Assembly: GCA_946479335.1 (NCBI GenBank)
Contig: CAMLFP010000003.1
Span: 1 to 52,124 of the forward strand
Direction: 5' to 3'
DNA: 52,124 bases
Source of the DNA: an uncultured Archangium sp.
Lineage (GTDB): Bacteria > Myxococcota > Myxococcia > Myxococcales > Myxococcaceae
Shown: piece by piece, positions 1-8,871 of the stretch
Layout of the letters: the number at the start of each line of letters is the position of its first letter
Position numbering within the stretch: position 1 is the stretch's first letter
Made by a program: the position numbers and the translations under genes
The notes under the pieces: model-generated
Seen by the model: the letters and a program-made list of their open reading frames with translations, nothing else
Database searches by the model: none
What the model was told of the DNA's origin: nothing

Positions 1-613
1 CGACGTCGGGGAGCGCCTCGAGGCCCAGCATCGACGCCAGCCGCGCCGACGCGTCGACCCGCTTGCCCTCCCAGTCCAACGCCTGCACGCGCGCCTCGGC
101 GGCGAACGCGCGGATGCTGGCCGCCTCGACCCGCGTGGCCGCGGCGTTCTTGAGCGCGCGCTCCACGCGCGAGGCGAGCTCTTCGGCCTGCCGCGACTCC
201 TCTTCGGCCACCTGCGCTGACGCGTCGGCCACCCACATGTCGAGCCACGCGCGCGCCACCTCGAGCCGCAGCGTGCGGCGCTGCACCGCCCACTGCGCGG
301 CGGCCTGCGCGGCTTCCTGCTGTGCGACGGCGCGCCGGGCGTTGGTCAGCCCGCCGAGGTTGAAGTTCTGGCCGAGCTGGAGGTGCACCTCGGGGCCCAC
401 CGGCGCGCCCACTTCGCCCTTCGGGTACGTGCGCACCCCGGCGTTCGCGGTGACGACCGGGTTGTCGCTGAGGGGCGCGACGAACGAGACGGCGTCGCGC
501 TGTTGCCGGGCCGCCACCCGCGCGGCCTCGATGGCCGGGGTCGTGTCAGCGCGCTGCAACGCCTCGTCAAACGAGAGCGGCGCAGCGGCGAGGATGAGTG
601 AGAGGCACCACAC
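1..613 (-). CDS. TolC-family outer membrane efflux protein, N-terminal part (runs off the left edge)
   Basis: This reads leftwards out of the window, so only about 204 N-terminal residues are seen. A short hydrophobic leader (WCLSLILAAAPLSF) is followed by FDEALQRAD, the usual opening of the TolC helical repeat. Alternating helices rich in Ala, Gln and Arg with a TolC-like LGQNFNLGGLT stretch come next. TolC proteins form trimeric outer-membrane channels for tripartite pumps. An in-frame TGA lies just upstream, so the start must be inside; GTG at 613 is the best candidate and gives a signal-like leader. It lies downstream of atpG on the same strand, but a functional link is not expected. The MacA/MacB genes at 15.5-18.6 kb could use such a channel, though they are far away. 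Family is fairly sure; the substrate is unknown. Confidence 0.8.
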   Translation of the reverse strand, partial: MWCLSLILAAAPLSFDEALQRADTTPAIEAARVAARQQRDAVSFVAPLSDNPVVTANAGVRTYPKGEVGAPVGPEVHLQLGQNFNLGGLTNARRAVAQQEAAQAAAQWAVQRRTLRLEVARAWLDMWVADASAQVAEEESRQAEELASRVERALKNAAATRVEAASIRAFAAEARVQALDWEGKRVDASARLASMLGLEALPDV

Positions 614-684
614 AAAAGCCGATGTACGGCCTCTCGCGTCGCGGTGCCTGAGAGCGAGATGAGAACTTTCTCAGGGAGCGGCGG

Positions 685-1563
685 CTACCCCTTGAGGGCC
701 TCGGCGCCGGAGACGATCTCCACGAGCTCCTTGGTGATCTGCGCCTGGCGGCTGCGGTTGTAGAAGAGCGTCAGCGAGCCGATCATGTCGCCGGCGTTCC
801 GCGTGGCGTTCTCCATCGCCGTCATGCGCGCCGCGTGCTCGGCGGCGAAGCTCTCCAGCAGCCCGCGGTACACCTTCACCGCGACGGCCTGCGGTACCAG
901 CTGCTCCAGCACCGCCTGCGGCGTGGGCTCGTACTTGTAGTCGACCAGCGAGGCGCCGGCCTTCGCGTCGCTCACCTTCGCCTCGAAGGGCAGCAGCTGC
1001 GCGGTGGTGGGCACCTGCGCGATGGCCGAGACGAACTCGTTGTACATCACGAACACCGCGTCGACCTCGCCGTTGAGGAAGCGCGCCGAGAGCTCCCTGG
1101 CCAGCGCGTCGGCCGCCGCGTACGACAGCTTCTGCAGCAGGCCCGGGTTGTCTTTGCGGATGGCGACGCCGCGCCCGCGGAGGAACTCGTGGCCCTTGCG
1201 GCCGACGGTGGTGACCGAGACCTCGACGCCCGCGGCCTGCTGGTCCTGCACCCACTTGAGCGCGCGGCGGGTGATGTTGGCGTTGAAGCCGCCGGCCAGG
1301 CCGCGGTCGGAGGTCACCACCAGCAGCTCCGCCTTCTTCACCTCGCGGCGGGTCAGCAGCGGGTGCGAGAGCGAGCCCGGCTCGGCGCGGCCGATGAGGT
1401 TCGACATCACCGTGTCGAGCGTCTGGGCGAAGGGGCGGGCGGCGATGACGTTCTCCTGCGCGCGGCGCAGCTTCGCGGCCGACACCATCTTCATGGCCTT
1501 GGTGATCTGGCGGGTGTTCTTCACCGACTTGATGCGCTTGCGGATGTCGCGGAGTGAGGCCAT
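685..1563 (-). CDS. atpG: F1F0 ATP synthase gamma subunit
   Basis: The 292-residue product is the normal length for the gamma subunit, the central rotor stalk of F1 ATPase. It opens with [27 protein letters not shown], split here only for description, and closes with helices containing [12 protein letters not shown] and [14 protein letters not shown], both hallmark gamma-subunit segments. ATG at 1563 is fixed by homology of this N-terminus; the open frame continues far upstream but is a shadow. No other atp gene is next to it: a TolC-family gene lies downstream and a divergent lipoprotein operon upstream. It appears to have its own promoter (TTGACT-N17-TATGGC) only nine bases before the ATG. 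Confidence 0.97.
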   Translation of the reverse strand: MASLRDIRKRIKSVKNTRQITKAMKMVSAAKLRRAQENVIAARPFAQTLDTVMSNLIGRAEPGSLSHPLLTRREVKKAELLVVTSDRGLAGGFNANITRRALKWVQDQQAAGVEVSVTTVGRKGHEFLRGRGVAIRKDNPGLLQKLSYAAADALARELSARFLNGEVDAVFVMYNEFVSAIAQVPTTAQLLPFEAKVSDAKAGASLVDYKYEPTPQAVLEQLVPQAVAVKVYRGLLESFAAEHAARMTAMENATRNAGDMIGSLTLFYNRSRQAQITKELVEIVSGAEALKG

Positions 1564-1572
1564 GGCGGGCGC

Positions 1573-1601
1573 GCCATAGAAGCCGCGACAAACCGAGTCA
1601 A
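1573..1601 (-). promoter_or_regulatory. Sigma70-type promoter of atpG
   Basis: On the minus strand TTGACT (1596-1601) is followed after exactly 17 bases by TATGGC (1573-1578), which ends nine bases before the atpG ATG. If this promoter is real the atpG mRNA would have almost no leader. No Shine-Dalgarno sequence is visible. Confidence 0.6.
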
Positions 1602-1676
1602 CGGGGATCAGCGCCCCGGCGTAAGTGCCGAGAGAAGCGAGGCTTACCGCTTCGCGTCGCGCGGTGCGCACCTTGC

Positions 1677-1682
1677 TATACC
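1677..1682 (+). promoter_or_regulatory. Possible -10 element (TATACC) before the lipoprotein operon
   Basis: TATACC sits one base before the GTG at 1684 and ten bases before the GTG at 1693. As a -10 element it would favour GTG 1693 as a leaderless start. No good -35 was found at 17 bases. Confidence 0.4.
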
Positions 1683-1683
1683 C

Positions 1684-2814
1684 GTGCGCAGCGTGCGCTC
1701 GTCCCTGCCCCTTTTCTTCCTCCTCGCGACCGTCGGCGGGTGCGACTGCCAGAAGCAGCAACTGGTGGCCACGCTGCCCCCCGATGTGCGCATCGACACC
1801 TACTCGCAGCAGGCGGCCAACAAGATCGACGTGCTGTGGGTGGTCGACAACTCCGGCTCGATGGAGCCGCGGCAGAACAACCTGGCCAACAACTTCCAGG
1901 CGTTCATGACGGAGTTCACCCGCAACGACATCGACTACCGCATCGCCGTCACCACCACCGACATCTTCAAGGAGGCCGGCGCCTTCGTCGGCGCGCCCAG
2001 CATCCTCTCGCCCACCACGCCGTCGGTCATCAACGCCTTCGCCAACAACATCAAGGTCGGCTCCAACGGCAGCCCCTACGAGGTGGGGATGGACGCCGCC
2101 CGCCTCGCGCTCGAAGGCCAGAAGGCGCGCAACGACGCGAAGGTCGCGCAGTGCAAGAGCAGCTGCCCCAACGACAACCGCGCCGCGTGCGAGACCAGCT
2201 GCGAGGTGAACTCGCAGTTCGACTTCCTCCGCACCGACGCGTACCTGTACCTCATCTTCGTGAGCGACGAAGAAGACCGCTCGTCGGAAGACGTGCGCTT
2301 CTTCTACCGGTACTTCGAGACGGTGAAGGGCGTGGGCAACGACGGCATGGTCACCACCGCGGCCATCATGGGCGACGTGCCGAGCAACACCTGCGGCGCC
2401 ACGCCCGGCCAGCGCTACCAGGACCTCTCGAACCTCACCGGCGGCGAGGTGGGCTCCATCTGCGACGAGAACTTCTCGGAGACGCTCAAGAAGCTCGCGA
2501 ACAACGCCGTGGGCCTCAAGCGCAAGTTCCTCCTGCAAGACGCGCCCAACCTCCAGACGCTGCAGGTGCGCATCAAGTACCCGTGCAACATCTCGCCTGA
2601 TTGGACCTCGGTGTGCGCGTCGGTCGACCGCTCCGCGTGCGACGGTGCGCCGGCCGACTCGATGAACGTCATCTGCACCCCTCGCCAGGGCGCGCCCGAC
2701 GGCTGGGTCTACGAGGAAGGCGGCAACCTCGTGTACTTCGAAGGTGACTCGGTGCCCGGCCTCTCGGGGCTCGTGGAGCTCCAGTACTACGAAGAAGGAA
2801 AAGGTCCGAAATGA
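1684..2814 (+). CDS. Lipoprotein with von Willebrand factor A domain
   Basis: A lipoprotein signal peptide ends in LLATVGGC with the lipidated Cys at residue 20. The vWA domain begins at about residue 47, and the metal-ion-dependent adhesion site DNSGS is at residues 55-59. Later segments [12 protein letters not shown] and the Cys-rich loop CKSSCPN...CETSC (about 155-180) suggest a disulphide-stabilised, calcium- or magnesium-binding adhesion domain. vWA domains usually mediate protein-protein contacts. It is first of five lipoprotein genes; its stop overlaps the next start (ATGA), so the two are translationally coupled. The start is GTG 1684, but GTG 1693 (three codons later) also gives a proper signal peptide and better fits the upstream TATACC. 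The partner is unknown. Confidence 0.9.
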   Translation: MRSVRSSLPLFFLLATVGGCDCQKQQLVATLPPDVRIDTYSQQAANKIDVLWVVDNSGSMEPRQNNLANNFQAFMTEFTRNDIDYRIAVTTTDIFKEAGAFVGAPSILSPTTPSVINAFANNIKVGSNGSPYEVGMDAARLALEGQKARNDAKVAQCKSSCPNDNRAACETSCEVNSQFDFLRTDAYLYLIFVSDEEDRSSEDVRFFYRYFETVKGVGNDGMVTTAAIMGDVPSNTCGATPGQRYQDLSNLTGGEVGSICDENFSETLKKLANNAVGLKRKFLLQDAPNLQTLQVRIKYPCNISPDWTSVCASVDRSACDGAPADSMNVICTPRQGAPDGWVYEEGGNLVYFEGDSVPGLSGLVELQYYEEGKGPK

Positions 2815-4262
2815 GGCGCGCGTCGTGGCTGGTGCTGGTGCTGTTGAGCGCGTGCCCGAGAGAAGGCGTGCAGAAGGTGCGGCCGCAGCTGCAGCCGCCC
2901 GGTGACGTGGTCGACTTCGGCACGCTCCCCGTGTTGAACGAGAAGACCGTCGAGGTCGAGCTGCAGAGCGTGGGGCGCGCGACGTTGAACGTGTCGAACG
3001 TGTCGCTGGCGCAAGACGACGGCATCTTCACCATCGTGTCGGCGCCGGCCTCCATCGCGGGCGGCGACGTCGACAAGCTGGTGCTCAAGTTCGTGCCGCA
3101 GGCGGAGGCCAGCTACGAGAACACGCTGTCCTTCGACTCCGACGACGAAGACCACCCGCACCTGGAGATTGCGCTCAAGGGCGTCGGCAGCACGCGCGCG
3201 GCCGTCTCGGTCGACCCGGAGACGCTCGACTTCGGCCGCGTCGCGGAGTGCGGCTCGTCGGTGCTCCTCTTCTCCATTCGCAGCACCGGCACGGCAGACC
3301 TCGTCATCAACAGCATCGGCTTCGTCGACGGCGGCTCCGACGCGTTCTCGTTCGTGGGCAGCACGCGCACGCCGGCCACCATCGCCACCACCGACCCTGA
3401 CTCGGGCCTGCCCGGGGAGATCCAGGTCACGGTGCGCGCCGCCGCGCCCGCGGGCAGCGACGGTACGCTGAGCGGCACGATTCGGTTGGAGACGACGGAT
3501 CCGGATCGCCGCGAGCTGCTCATCCCCGTGACGGCGGTGGTGAACAAGGCGCCGGTCGCCGCCATCGCGCCGCTCGCCAACGGCGCGCCGGGGCAGCTCA
3601 TCTCGCTCGACGGCACCAACTCCAGCGACCCCGACGGCGACACGCCGCTCACGTACGCGTGGACGATGCGCAGCAAGCCGCTCTCGTCGAACACCGTCAT
3701 CTCGCCGACCGACCAATCCACCGCCTCGATGACGTTGGACCCCTCGGTGCCCGGGCAATACGAGGTGCAGCTCGAGGTCACCGACGCGACGGGCGCGAAG
3801 TCGTGTCAGCCCGCGCGCGCGACGGTGGTGGCCACGCCCGCCGAGAAGCTGCTGGTGGAGATGTTCTGGGACAACGCGGGCACCGACATCGATTTGCACG
3901 TGGTGCGCAACAACCACTCCGCGCTCTTCCTCGCGCCCGACGATTGCTACTACCAGAACCGCACGCCTGACTGGGGCGTGCTCACCGACCCCAGCGACGA
4001 CCCGGAGCTGCAACGCGACGCGCTCACCGGCTACGGCCCCGAGGTGTTCGGCTACGTGAACCCGGTGAATGGCACCTACCGCGTGTGGGCGTACTTCCAG
4101 AACACGCTGGCGTCGCCGAACCCGGCGAGCACGGTGACGGTGCGCGTGTACCAGTACGGCGTGTTGAAGGCCGAGACGTCGCGAACGCTCACCACCGCGC
4201 AGGAGTCATGGAAGGTGTTGGACATCGATTGGCCCACGGGCGCTGTGACGGTGCTGCCATGA
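2811..4262 (+). CDS. Lipoprotein with choice-of-anchor (ASH-like), PKD-like and YfaP-like domains
   Basis: This 483-residue protein has a lipobox LLSAC with Cys15. Residues about 33-125 and 130-245 are two Ig-like repeats of the ASH/choice-of-anchor D kind, each marked by VDFGTLPV or [16 protein letters not shown]-like fold follows (about 247-345) with the typical [13 protein letters not shown] and [11 protein letters not shown] strings. The C-terminal 130 residues ([17 protein letters not shown]) match the YfaP/DUF2135-type domain. All parts are extracellular binding or spacer modules, with no catalytic motif. The ATG overlaps the stop of the vWA gene by four bases and its own stop overlaps the next gene. 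It probably forms a scaffold in the same surface assembly as its neighbours. Confidence 0.88.
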   Translation: MRRASWLVLVLLSACPREGVQKVRPQLQPPGDVVDFGTLPVLNEKTVEVELQSVGRATLNVSNVSLAQDDGIFTIVSAPASIAGGDVDKLVLKFVPQAEASYENTLSFDSDDEDHPHLEIALKGVGSTRAAVSVDPETLDFGRVAECGSSVLLFSIRSTGTADLVINSIGFVDGGSDAFSFVGSTRTPATIATTDPDSGLPGEIQVTVRAAAPAGSDGTLSGTIRLETTDPDRRELLIPVTAVVNKAPVAAIAPLANGAPGQLISLDGTNSSDPDGDTPLTYAWTMRSKPLSSNTVISPTDQSTASMTLDPSVPGQYEVQLEVTDATGAKSCQPARATVVATPAEKLLVEMFWDNAGTDIDLHVVRNNHSALFLAPDDCYYQNRTPDWGVLTDPSDDPELQRDALTGYGPEVFGYVNPVNGTYRVWAYFQNTLASPNPASTVTVRVYQYGVLKAETSRTLTTAQESWKVLDIDWPTGAVTVLP

Positions 4263-5761
4263 GGGGCACGAAACTCCCTCTCCCGTGGGGAGAGGGTCTC
4301 GCGAAGCGAGGGGTGAGGGGCGCCGCGTTGTTGTCGCTCTTGCTCATGGCATGCCCGCCCACGAAGTCAGGCGAAGACGCAGGCCGCGAACCGGAGTGCA
4401 CCTCGCGCGAGCAGTGCGACGCGGGCCTGGTGTGCACCAGCGACCAGTACTGCGCGCAGTGCACGACCTCGGGCCAGTGCAGCGTGAAGGAGGTGTGCAA
4501 CCCCGACTCGCGGCTGTGCGTACTGCGCGATGGCTGGGGCACCGACTGCGCGAGCAACGATGACTGTCAGCTCGGCTCCTGGTGCAAGCAGGGGCTGTGT
4601 CTCGCGCGCGCCGACGTGTCGCTGTGCCCGTCGGGCTTGAACAGCGACTGCCCCGACGGCAACCGCTGCAACCAGACGACGCTGGTGTGTGAAGAAGACC
4701 TGGGCTGCTCGACGAACTTCGACTGCTCGGTGGGCGAGGCATGCAACGTCGGCTCGCGGGTGTGCCAGCCGAAGTGCACCACCGACACGCAGGCCACGGT
4801 GTGCCCGGCGTCCACGCGCTGCATCGGAGAGCTCTGTCTGCAATGCGAAGCCGACGCCGACTGCGGGCCGGGGCTCACCTGCGACGCGGCGGGCAACTGC
4901 TCCGCGGGGACGCGCTGCTACACCGACCGCGACTGCACCGTGCCGCTCGTCTGTCTGGTGCAGACCGGCGCGTGTCTCACCAAGGCGCCCGCGTGCCGCA
5001 GCGACGACAACTGCGCGGCGAACCAGCGCTGCGACGTGTCGTCGGGCCGGTGCGTGGCGCGCGACTGTCAGCCTGACGCGTACGAGCCGAACAACGATGA
5101 CCAGCACGCGTTCGGCGTCGCGGCGGGCGCGTACCGGAGCCTCACGCTCTGCGCGGGCGACCTCGACTGGTACTCCATCTCGCTGGCGCGCGGCGACCAG
5201 CTCGGGCTCAACCTCGACGCCGACTCCTTCGCGGAGAACAACTTCTCGACGCTCATCAAGGACGCGTCGCTGCGCACGGTGGCGAGTGGGCACCTGCTCG
5301 CCAGTTATGTCGCGCCCACGCCGGCCACGTACTTCGTGGTCATCAGCACCAGTGACAGCTTCCAGCCGTATGGCCTCAACGTGCTCAAGTCGCGCGGCAC
5401 TCCCTGCGACGACGACGCGCTCGAGCCCAACGACTCGCTGGCGCAGGCCACGTTGCTGAACACCGCCACCGAAGCCGATGGCCGCATCTGCCCGCAGGAC
5501 CAGGACTGGTTCCGCGCGACGGTGCCGACGTCAGCCGCGAACGTGAAGGTCAGTTTAATACATTACAACGCGGGCAATGGCTTGCTTCGCATGTGTTTGT
5601 ATCAATCTGACGGCGTGACGCAGCTGGTGTGCACCGACGCCGCGCAGCCCGTCATCACCGCGCCAACCTCGGTGCTGGGCGGGAGTTCGCTGGTGGTTCG
5701 CGTGGTGGGCGACACCGAACGCATCGCCAACTCGTACACGCTGTCAGTGGAGTTCCCATGA
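4259..5761 (+). CDS. Cys-rich lipoprotein with two PPC-like domains
   Basis: The 500-residue product has a lipobox LLLMAC followed by about 240 residues of repeated Cys motifs (CTSREQC, CNPDSRLC, CSTNFDCSVGEAC), resembling the Cys-rich repeats of many myxobacterial lipoproteins. The last 220 residues hold two bacterial pre-peptidase C-terminal-like domains, each marked by YEPND/LEPND and DLDWY or DQDWF. The ATG at 4259 overlaps the preceding stop, but the first 18 codons lie in a dispersed hairpin repeat (4276-4319). The in-frame GTG at 4313, within the repeat, would give a cleaner signal peptide (RGAALLSLLLMAC). Near 5555 rare TTA-ATA codons occur. Disulphide-rich surface protein, function unknown. 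Confidence 0.87.
   Translation: MRGTKLPLPWGEGLAKRGVRGAALLSLLLMACPPTKSGEDAGREPECTSREQCDAGLVCTSDQYCAQCTTSGQCSVKEVCNPDSRLCVLRDGWGTDCASNDDCQLGSWCKQGLCLARADVSLCPSGLNSDCPDGNRCNQTTLVCEEDLGCSTNFDCSVGEACNVGSRVCQPKCTTDTQATVCPASTRCIGELCLQCEADADCGPGLTCDAAGNCSAGTRCYTDRDCTVPLVCLVQTGACLTKAPACRSDDNCAANQRCDVSSGRCVARDCQPDAYEPNNDDQHAFGVAAGAYRSLTLCAGDLDWYSISLARGDQLGLNLDADSFAENNFSTLIKDASLRTVASGHLLASYVAPTPATYFVVISTSDSFQPYGLNVLKSRGTPCDDDALEPNDSLAQATLLNTATEADGRICPQDQDWFRATVPTSAANVKVSLIHYNAGNGLLRMCLYQSDGVTQLVCTDAAQPVITAPTSVLGGSSLVVRVVGDTERIANSYTLSVEFP
4276..4319 (-). repeat. Dispersed hairpin repeat, copy 1 (within a coding region)
   Basis: CCCTCTCCC (4276-4284) and GGGAGAGGG (4288-4296) form a perfect nine-base stem with loop GTG, followed by GGGGTGAGGG (4310-4319). 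The same parts, in inverse orientation and with a different loop, recur at 11399-11434. This copy sits at the 5' end of a lipoprotein gene. Confidence 0.75.
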
Positions 5762-8700
5762 GACTCGGAAGCGCGATTCTGCTCGCCGCGGTGTTGGCGT
5801 TCTCGGCGTGCCCGAGGAAGAGCGGCAGCGACGCGGGCACCGGCGGCGGGACGGGTGGTGGCACCGGTGAAGACGCGTCGGTGGAGTTCGATGCGGGCTT
5901 CGACGCGGGCCAACCGGTGGTCGACGCCGGCGCGCCTGATGCCGGGCCCATCGAGCTGCGCATCAACCGTCTGCTGCCTCCGCGCGGCGCCTCGGCGGGC
6001 GGCACCACTGTGATGCTCGAGGGGAGCGGCTTCCTCCGCGGCGTCGCGAGCTCGGGCACGCAGGCCAAGCCCCTCACCACGCTCAAGGTGGGCGGCAACC
6101 AGGTGCAAGACCTGCAGATCATCGACGACGGGACACTCGAGCTGCGCACGCCGCCGGGCGTCGCGGGCAACGTCTCCGTCACGCTGCAGAACCCGAACGG
6201 CAACTTCATCTGCAACAACTGCTTCGCGTACTACGACGAGCTGGCGGTCACGTCGTTCTCTCCGGTGACCGGCCCGTTGGCGGGCGGCAATGAGGTCACC
6301 ATCACCGGCACCGGCTTCACCAATGACACGCAGGTGCTGTTCGGCACGTACTCCAGCCCGGTCATCACTTTCGTGTCGGCGACGCAGCTCAAGGCCATCG
6401 CGCCGCGCGGCGTCTCGGCCGGCCCGGTCGACCTCGTGGTCTTCAACAAGAACGGCGCGTCGAACCAGCGGCGCGGGTACAGCTACCAGAGCGAGCTGCG
6501 CGTCGCGGGCATCGCGCCCGTCACCGGGAACATCACGGGAGGCGACACCGTCACGCTGACCGGCAGCGGCTTCACCGGCGCCACGGAGGTCCGCTTCGGC
6601 GCGACGCCCGGCACCGCGTTGACCGTGACGAATGACTCCACGTTGACGGTCCAGACGCCGGCCTCCGCGGCAGGTGCAGTCGACGTGACGGTGGTGACGC
6701 CCTCGGGCACGTGGACCACGCGCAACGGTTTCACCTTCTTCGACCCGGCGGGCAGCTTCGCGGCGTTCGCGATGTCTCCGCGCCTGGTGAAGGCCGGCGA
6801 TGTGGTGACGCTGACGGGGCAGGGCCTCGACACCGCGGGCCTCACCGTCTCCATCGGCGGCGTGGCGGCGACGGTCGGCGCGGCGACGTTCTCGACGCTG
6901 CAGCTCACCGTGCCGGCGCGCGGTGCGGCGCCGCGGGTGTCTGACGTCACCGTGGGTGGAACGCAGAGCGCGACGCTCACCGGCGCGGCGACGTGGCGCG
7001 TGCAGTTGACCAGCGCCACGCCGAACTCCGGCCCGTCGGCGGGTGGAACTGCGGTCGCGCTCACCGGCGCTGCGATTCCTCCGGCGGTCTCGCTGACCGT
7101 CGGCGCGCTCGCCGCGACGGGCGTCACCGTGAACTCCGAGACCGACGTCGCGCTCACCACGCCCGCGGGGAGCGGCGGCGCGGCCAGCGCGATTCGCATC
7201 GTCGACGCGGCCGACATCGAGAACGACGCGGTGCTGAACGACGGCTTCACCTTCCTGGAGCCGCTCTCCATCGGGCGCGTGTCGCCCGACCGCGGCGCCA
7301 TCGCCGGCAACACGCTGGTCACGGTGCTGGGCAGCGGTTTCGGCGACGCGATGCGGGTGAAGTTCGGCGCCAACATCGCGCGCGACTTCAAGTTCATCGA
7401 CAGCCACACCGTCACCTGCCGCACGCCGAAGGCGAACGCCGGCGTGGTGGACGTGCGCGTGGAGCGCAACACCGAGTTCGACGTGCTCGCCGGCGGCTAC
7501 GCGTACTTCGACCCGCGCAGCATCTCGGGCGGGCTCTCCGGGGGGCCGATGGTGGGCACGCTCAACGTGACCGTGCTCTCGGCTGATCCGAACGACTACT
7601 CCGCACCCGTCGCCGGCGCGTCGGTCATCATCGGCACCGACCCGACGACGCCGTTCCAGGGCGTCACCGACTACCGCGGGCAGATCACCTTCAGCGACGA
7701 CACGCTGGTGAAGGCGGAGCTGGTCACCGTGTTCAAGGACTTCTGGCAGTCGGCGTCGGTCTCCAACGTGAACGCGGAGAACCTCACGGTGTTCCTCTCG
7801 CGCACCGGCGGCGGAGAGCCCGGCAACCCCGGCGGTCAGCAAGGCATCCCCGCGTCGATGATCACCGGCACGGTGGTGGGCTTCAAATCGCCGCGCCCGC
7901 TGCAGCCGACCGAGAAGCTCGAGGCGCGCGTGTTCGTCGCACCGACCTCGCTGTTCGCCACGCCGCCGCTCAGCTCGAGCTCCACGCATCAGCAGGAGAC
8001 GTGGAAGGTGACGGCCGAGGGCGGGCCGTACCGCGTCTTCACCGGCGCCGGTCTCCGCGCGACGTACGCCATCCTCGGCATCGTGAACTCGGTGGGCAAC
8101 TCGTTCACGCCCGTGGCGATGGGCATCAAGCGGGGCATCACCACCTCGGCCGACAACGCCGCGACCGGTCAGACCATCGTGCTCGACACCGCGCTCGACA
8201 TGACGGTGCCCATCACCATCGACTCGCCGCTGACGTGCAGCACCGGCCCGTGCCCCAACAACGCGTACGCGTGGCTTGAGCTCGGCGCGGAGGGCTACGT
8301 GCCCAACCCCAACAACTTCAACACCAACCAACCGGGCTCGCCGCAGTCGCTCATCACCAGCACCAGCCCGACGTTCGACTTCCCCAACTTCCCGCGGCTC
8401 GACGGCAGCAACTTCATCTTCATGAACGTGTCGACCGACCCGATGACGTACTACCCGGCGAGCTACTACTTCCGTCGGCAGCCGGGAGACCTCACGCAGG
8501 GCGCCACCATCGGGCCGATGCTCCCCGGGCCGCGCATCGTGCAGCCCAACGGCACCTTCACCGGCACCATCAGTTGGCAGAGCAACCCGGGCCCCACGCC
8601 TGACCTCTTCAACGTCGAGATTCTGCGGCAGACCGCGTTCGGCAACGTCACCGTGTGGAGCCTCGTGCTGCCCGGCACGGAGAACCACGTCACGCTGCCG

Positions 8701-8871
8701 CAGGTCGCCGTCGACAAGCTGCTGCGCGAGGAGGCCGGCAACAGCCTCATCACCCTCATCTACAGCAGCCGCTCTCCGCGCTTCGCGTACAACCAGTGGA
8801 CCTACGACGAGCTCTCCGGGCTCACGTGGAGCAGCTTCACCATCTCCGTCGGCGGCTCGTTCTCTCCATGA
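5758..8871 (+). CDS. Large lipoprotein with multiple IPT/TIG repeats
   Basis: The 1037-residue protein starts with a lipobox FSAC (Cys18), then a Gly/Asp/Ala linker (TGGGTGGGTGED, DAGFDAG). Residues about 70-620 are a string of some six IPT/TIG Ig-like repeats, each with the signature GGTTVMLEGSGF, GGNEVTITGTGF, GGDTVTLTGSGF or close variants. A carboxypeptidase-regulatory-like segment (about 625-690, SVIIGTDPTTPFQGVTDYRG) and a long C-terminal beta-rich region of unknown fold follow. IPT/TIG repeats are typical of extended adhesive surface proteins. The start ATG overlaps the previous stop (ATGA), and its stop overlaps the next start. It is the largest member of the five-gene lipoprotein operon. 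Confidence 0.9.
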   Translation: MRLGSAILLAAVLAFSACPRKSGSDAGTGGGTGGGTGEDASVEFDAGFDAGQPVVDAGAPDAGPIELRINRLLPPRGASAGGTTVMLEGSGFLRGVASSGTQAKPLTTLKVGGNQVQDLQIIDDGTLELRTPPGVAGNVSVTLQNPNGNFICNNCFAYYDELAVTSFSPVTGPLAGGNEVTITGTGFTNDTQVLFGTYSSPVITFVSATQLKAIAPRGVSAGPVDLVVFNKNGASNQRRGYSYQSELRVAGIAPVTGNITGGDTVTLTGSGFTGATEVRFGATPGTALTVTNDSTLTVQTPASAAGAVDVTVVTPSGTWTTRNGFTFFDPAGSFAAFAMSPRLVKAGDVVTLTGQGLDTAGLTVSIGGVAATVGAATFSTLQLTVPARGAAPRVSDVTVGGTQSATLTGAATWRVQLTSATPNSGPSAGGTAVALTGAAIPPAVSLTVGALAATGVTVNSETDVALTTPAGSGGAASAIRIVDAADIENDAVLNDGFTFLEPLSIGRVSPDRGAIAGNTLVTVLGSGFGDAMRVKFGANIARDFKFIDSHTVTCRTPKANAGVVDVRVERNTEFDVLAGGYAYFDPRSISGGLSGGPMVGTLNVTVLSADPNDYSAPVAGASVIIGTDPTTPFQGVTDYRGQITFSDDTLVKAELVTVFKDFWQSASVSNVNAENLTVFLSRTGGGEPGNPGGQQGIPASMITGTVVGFKSPRPLQPTEKLEARVFVAPTSLFATPPLSSSSTHQQETWKVTAEGGPYRVFTGAGLRATYAILGIVNSVGNSFTPVAMGIKRGITTSADNAATGQTIVLDTALDMTVPITIDSPLTCSTGPCPNNAYAWLELGAEGYVPNPNNFNTNQPGSPQSLITSTSPTFDFPNFPRLDGSNFIFMNVSTDPMTYYPASYYFRRQPGDLTQGATIGPMLPGPRIVQPNGTFTGTISWQSNPGPTPDLFNVEILRQTAFGNVTVWSLVLPGTENHVTLPQVAVDKLLREEAGNSLITLIYSSRSPRFAYNQWTYDELSGLTWSSFTISVGGSFSP

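Noticed and set aside
661..675. Short inverted repeat TGAGAA-CT-TTCTCA between atpG and the TolC gene, considered as terminator.
   Set aside because: The loop is only two bases and the stem six; no T run follows.
5602..8688. A 1028-residue open frame on the minus strand opposite the IPT/TIG gene.
   Set aside because: Arg/Ala/Val-rich composition without any domain is typical of antisense frames in GC-rich DNA; the plus strand encodes clear IPT/TIG repeats.
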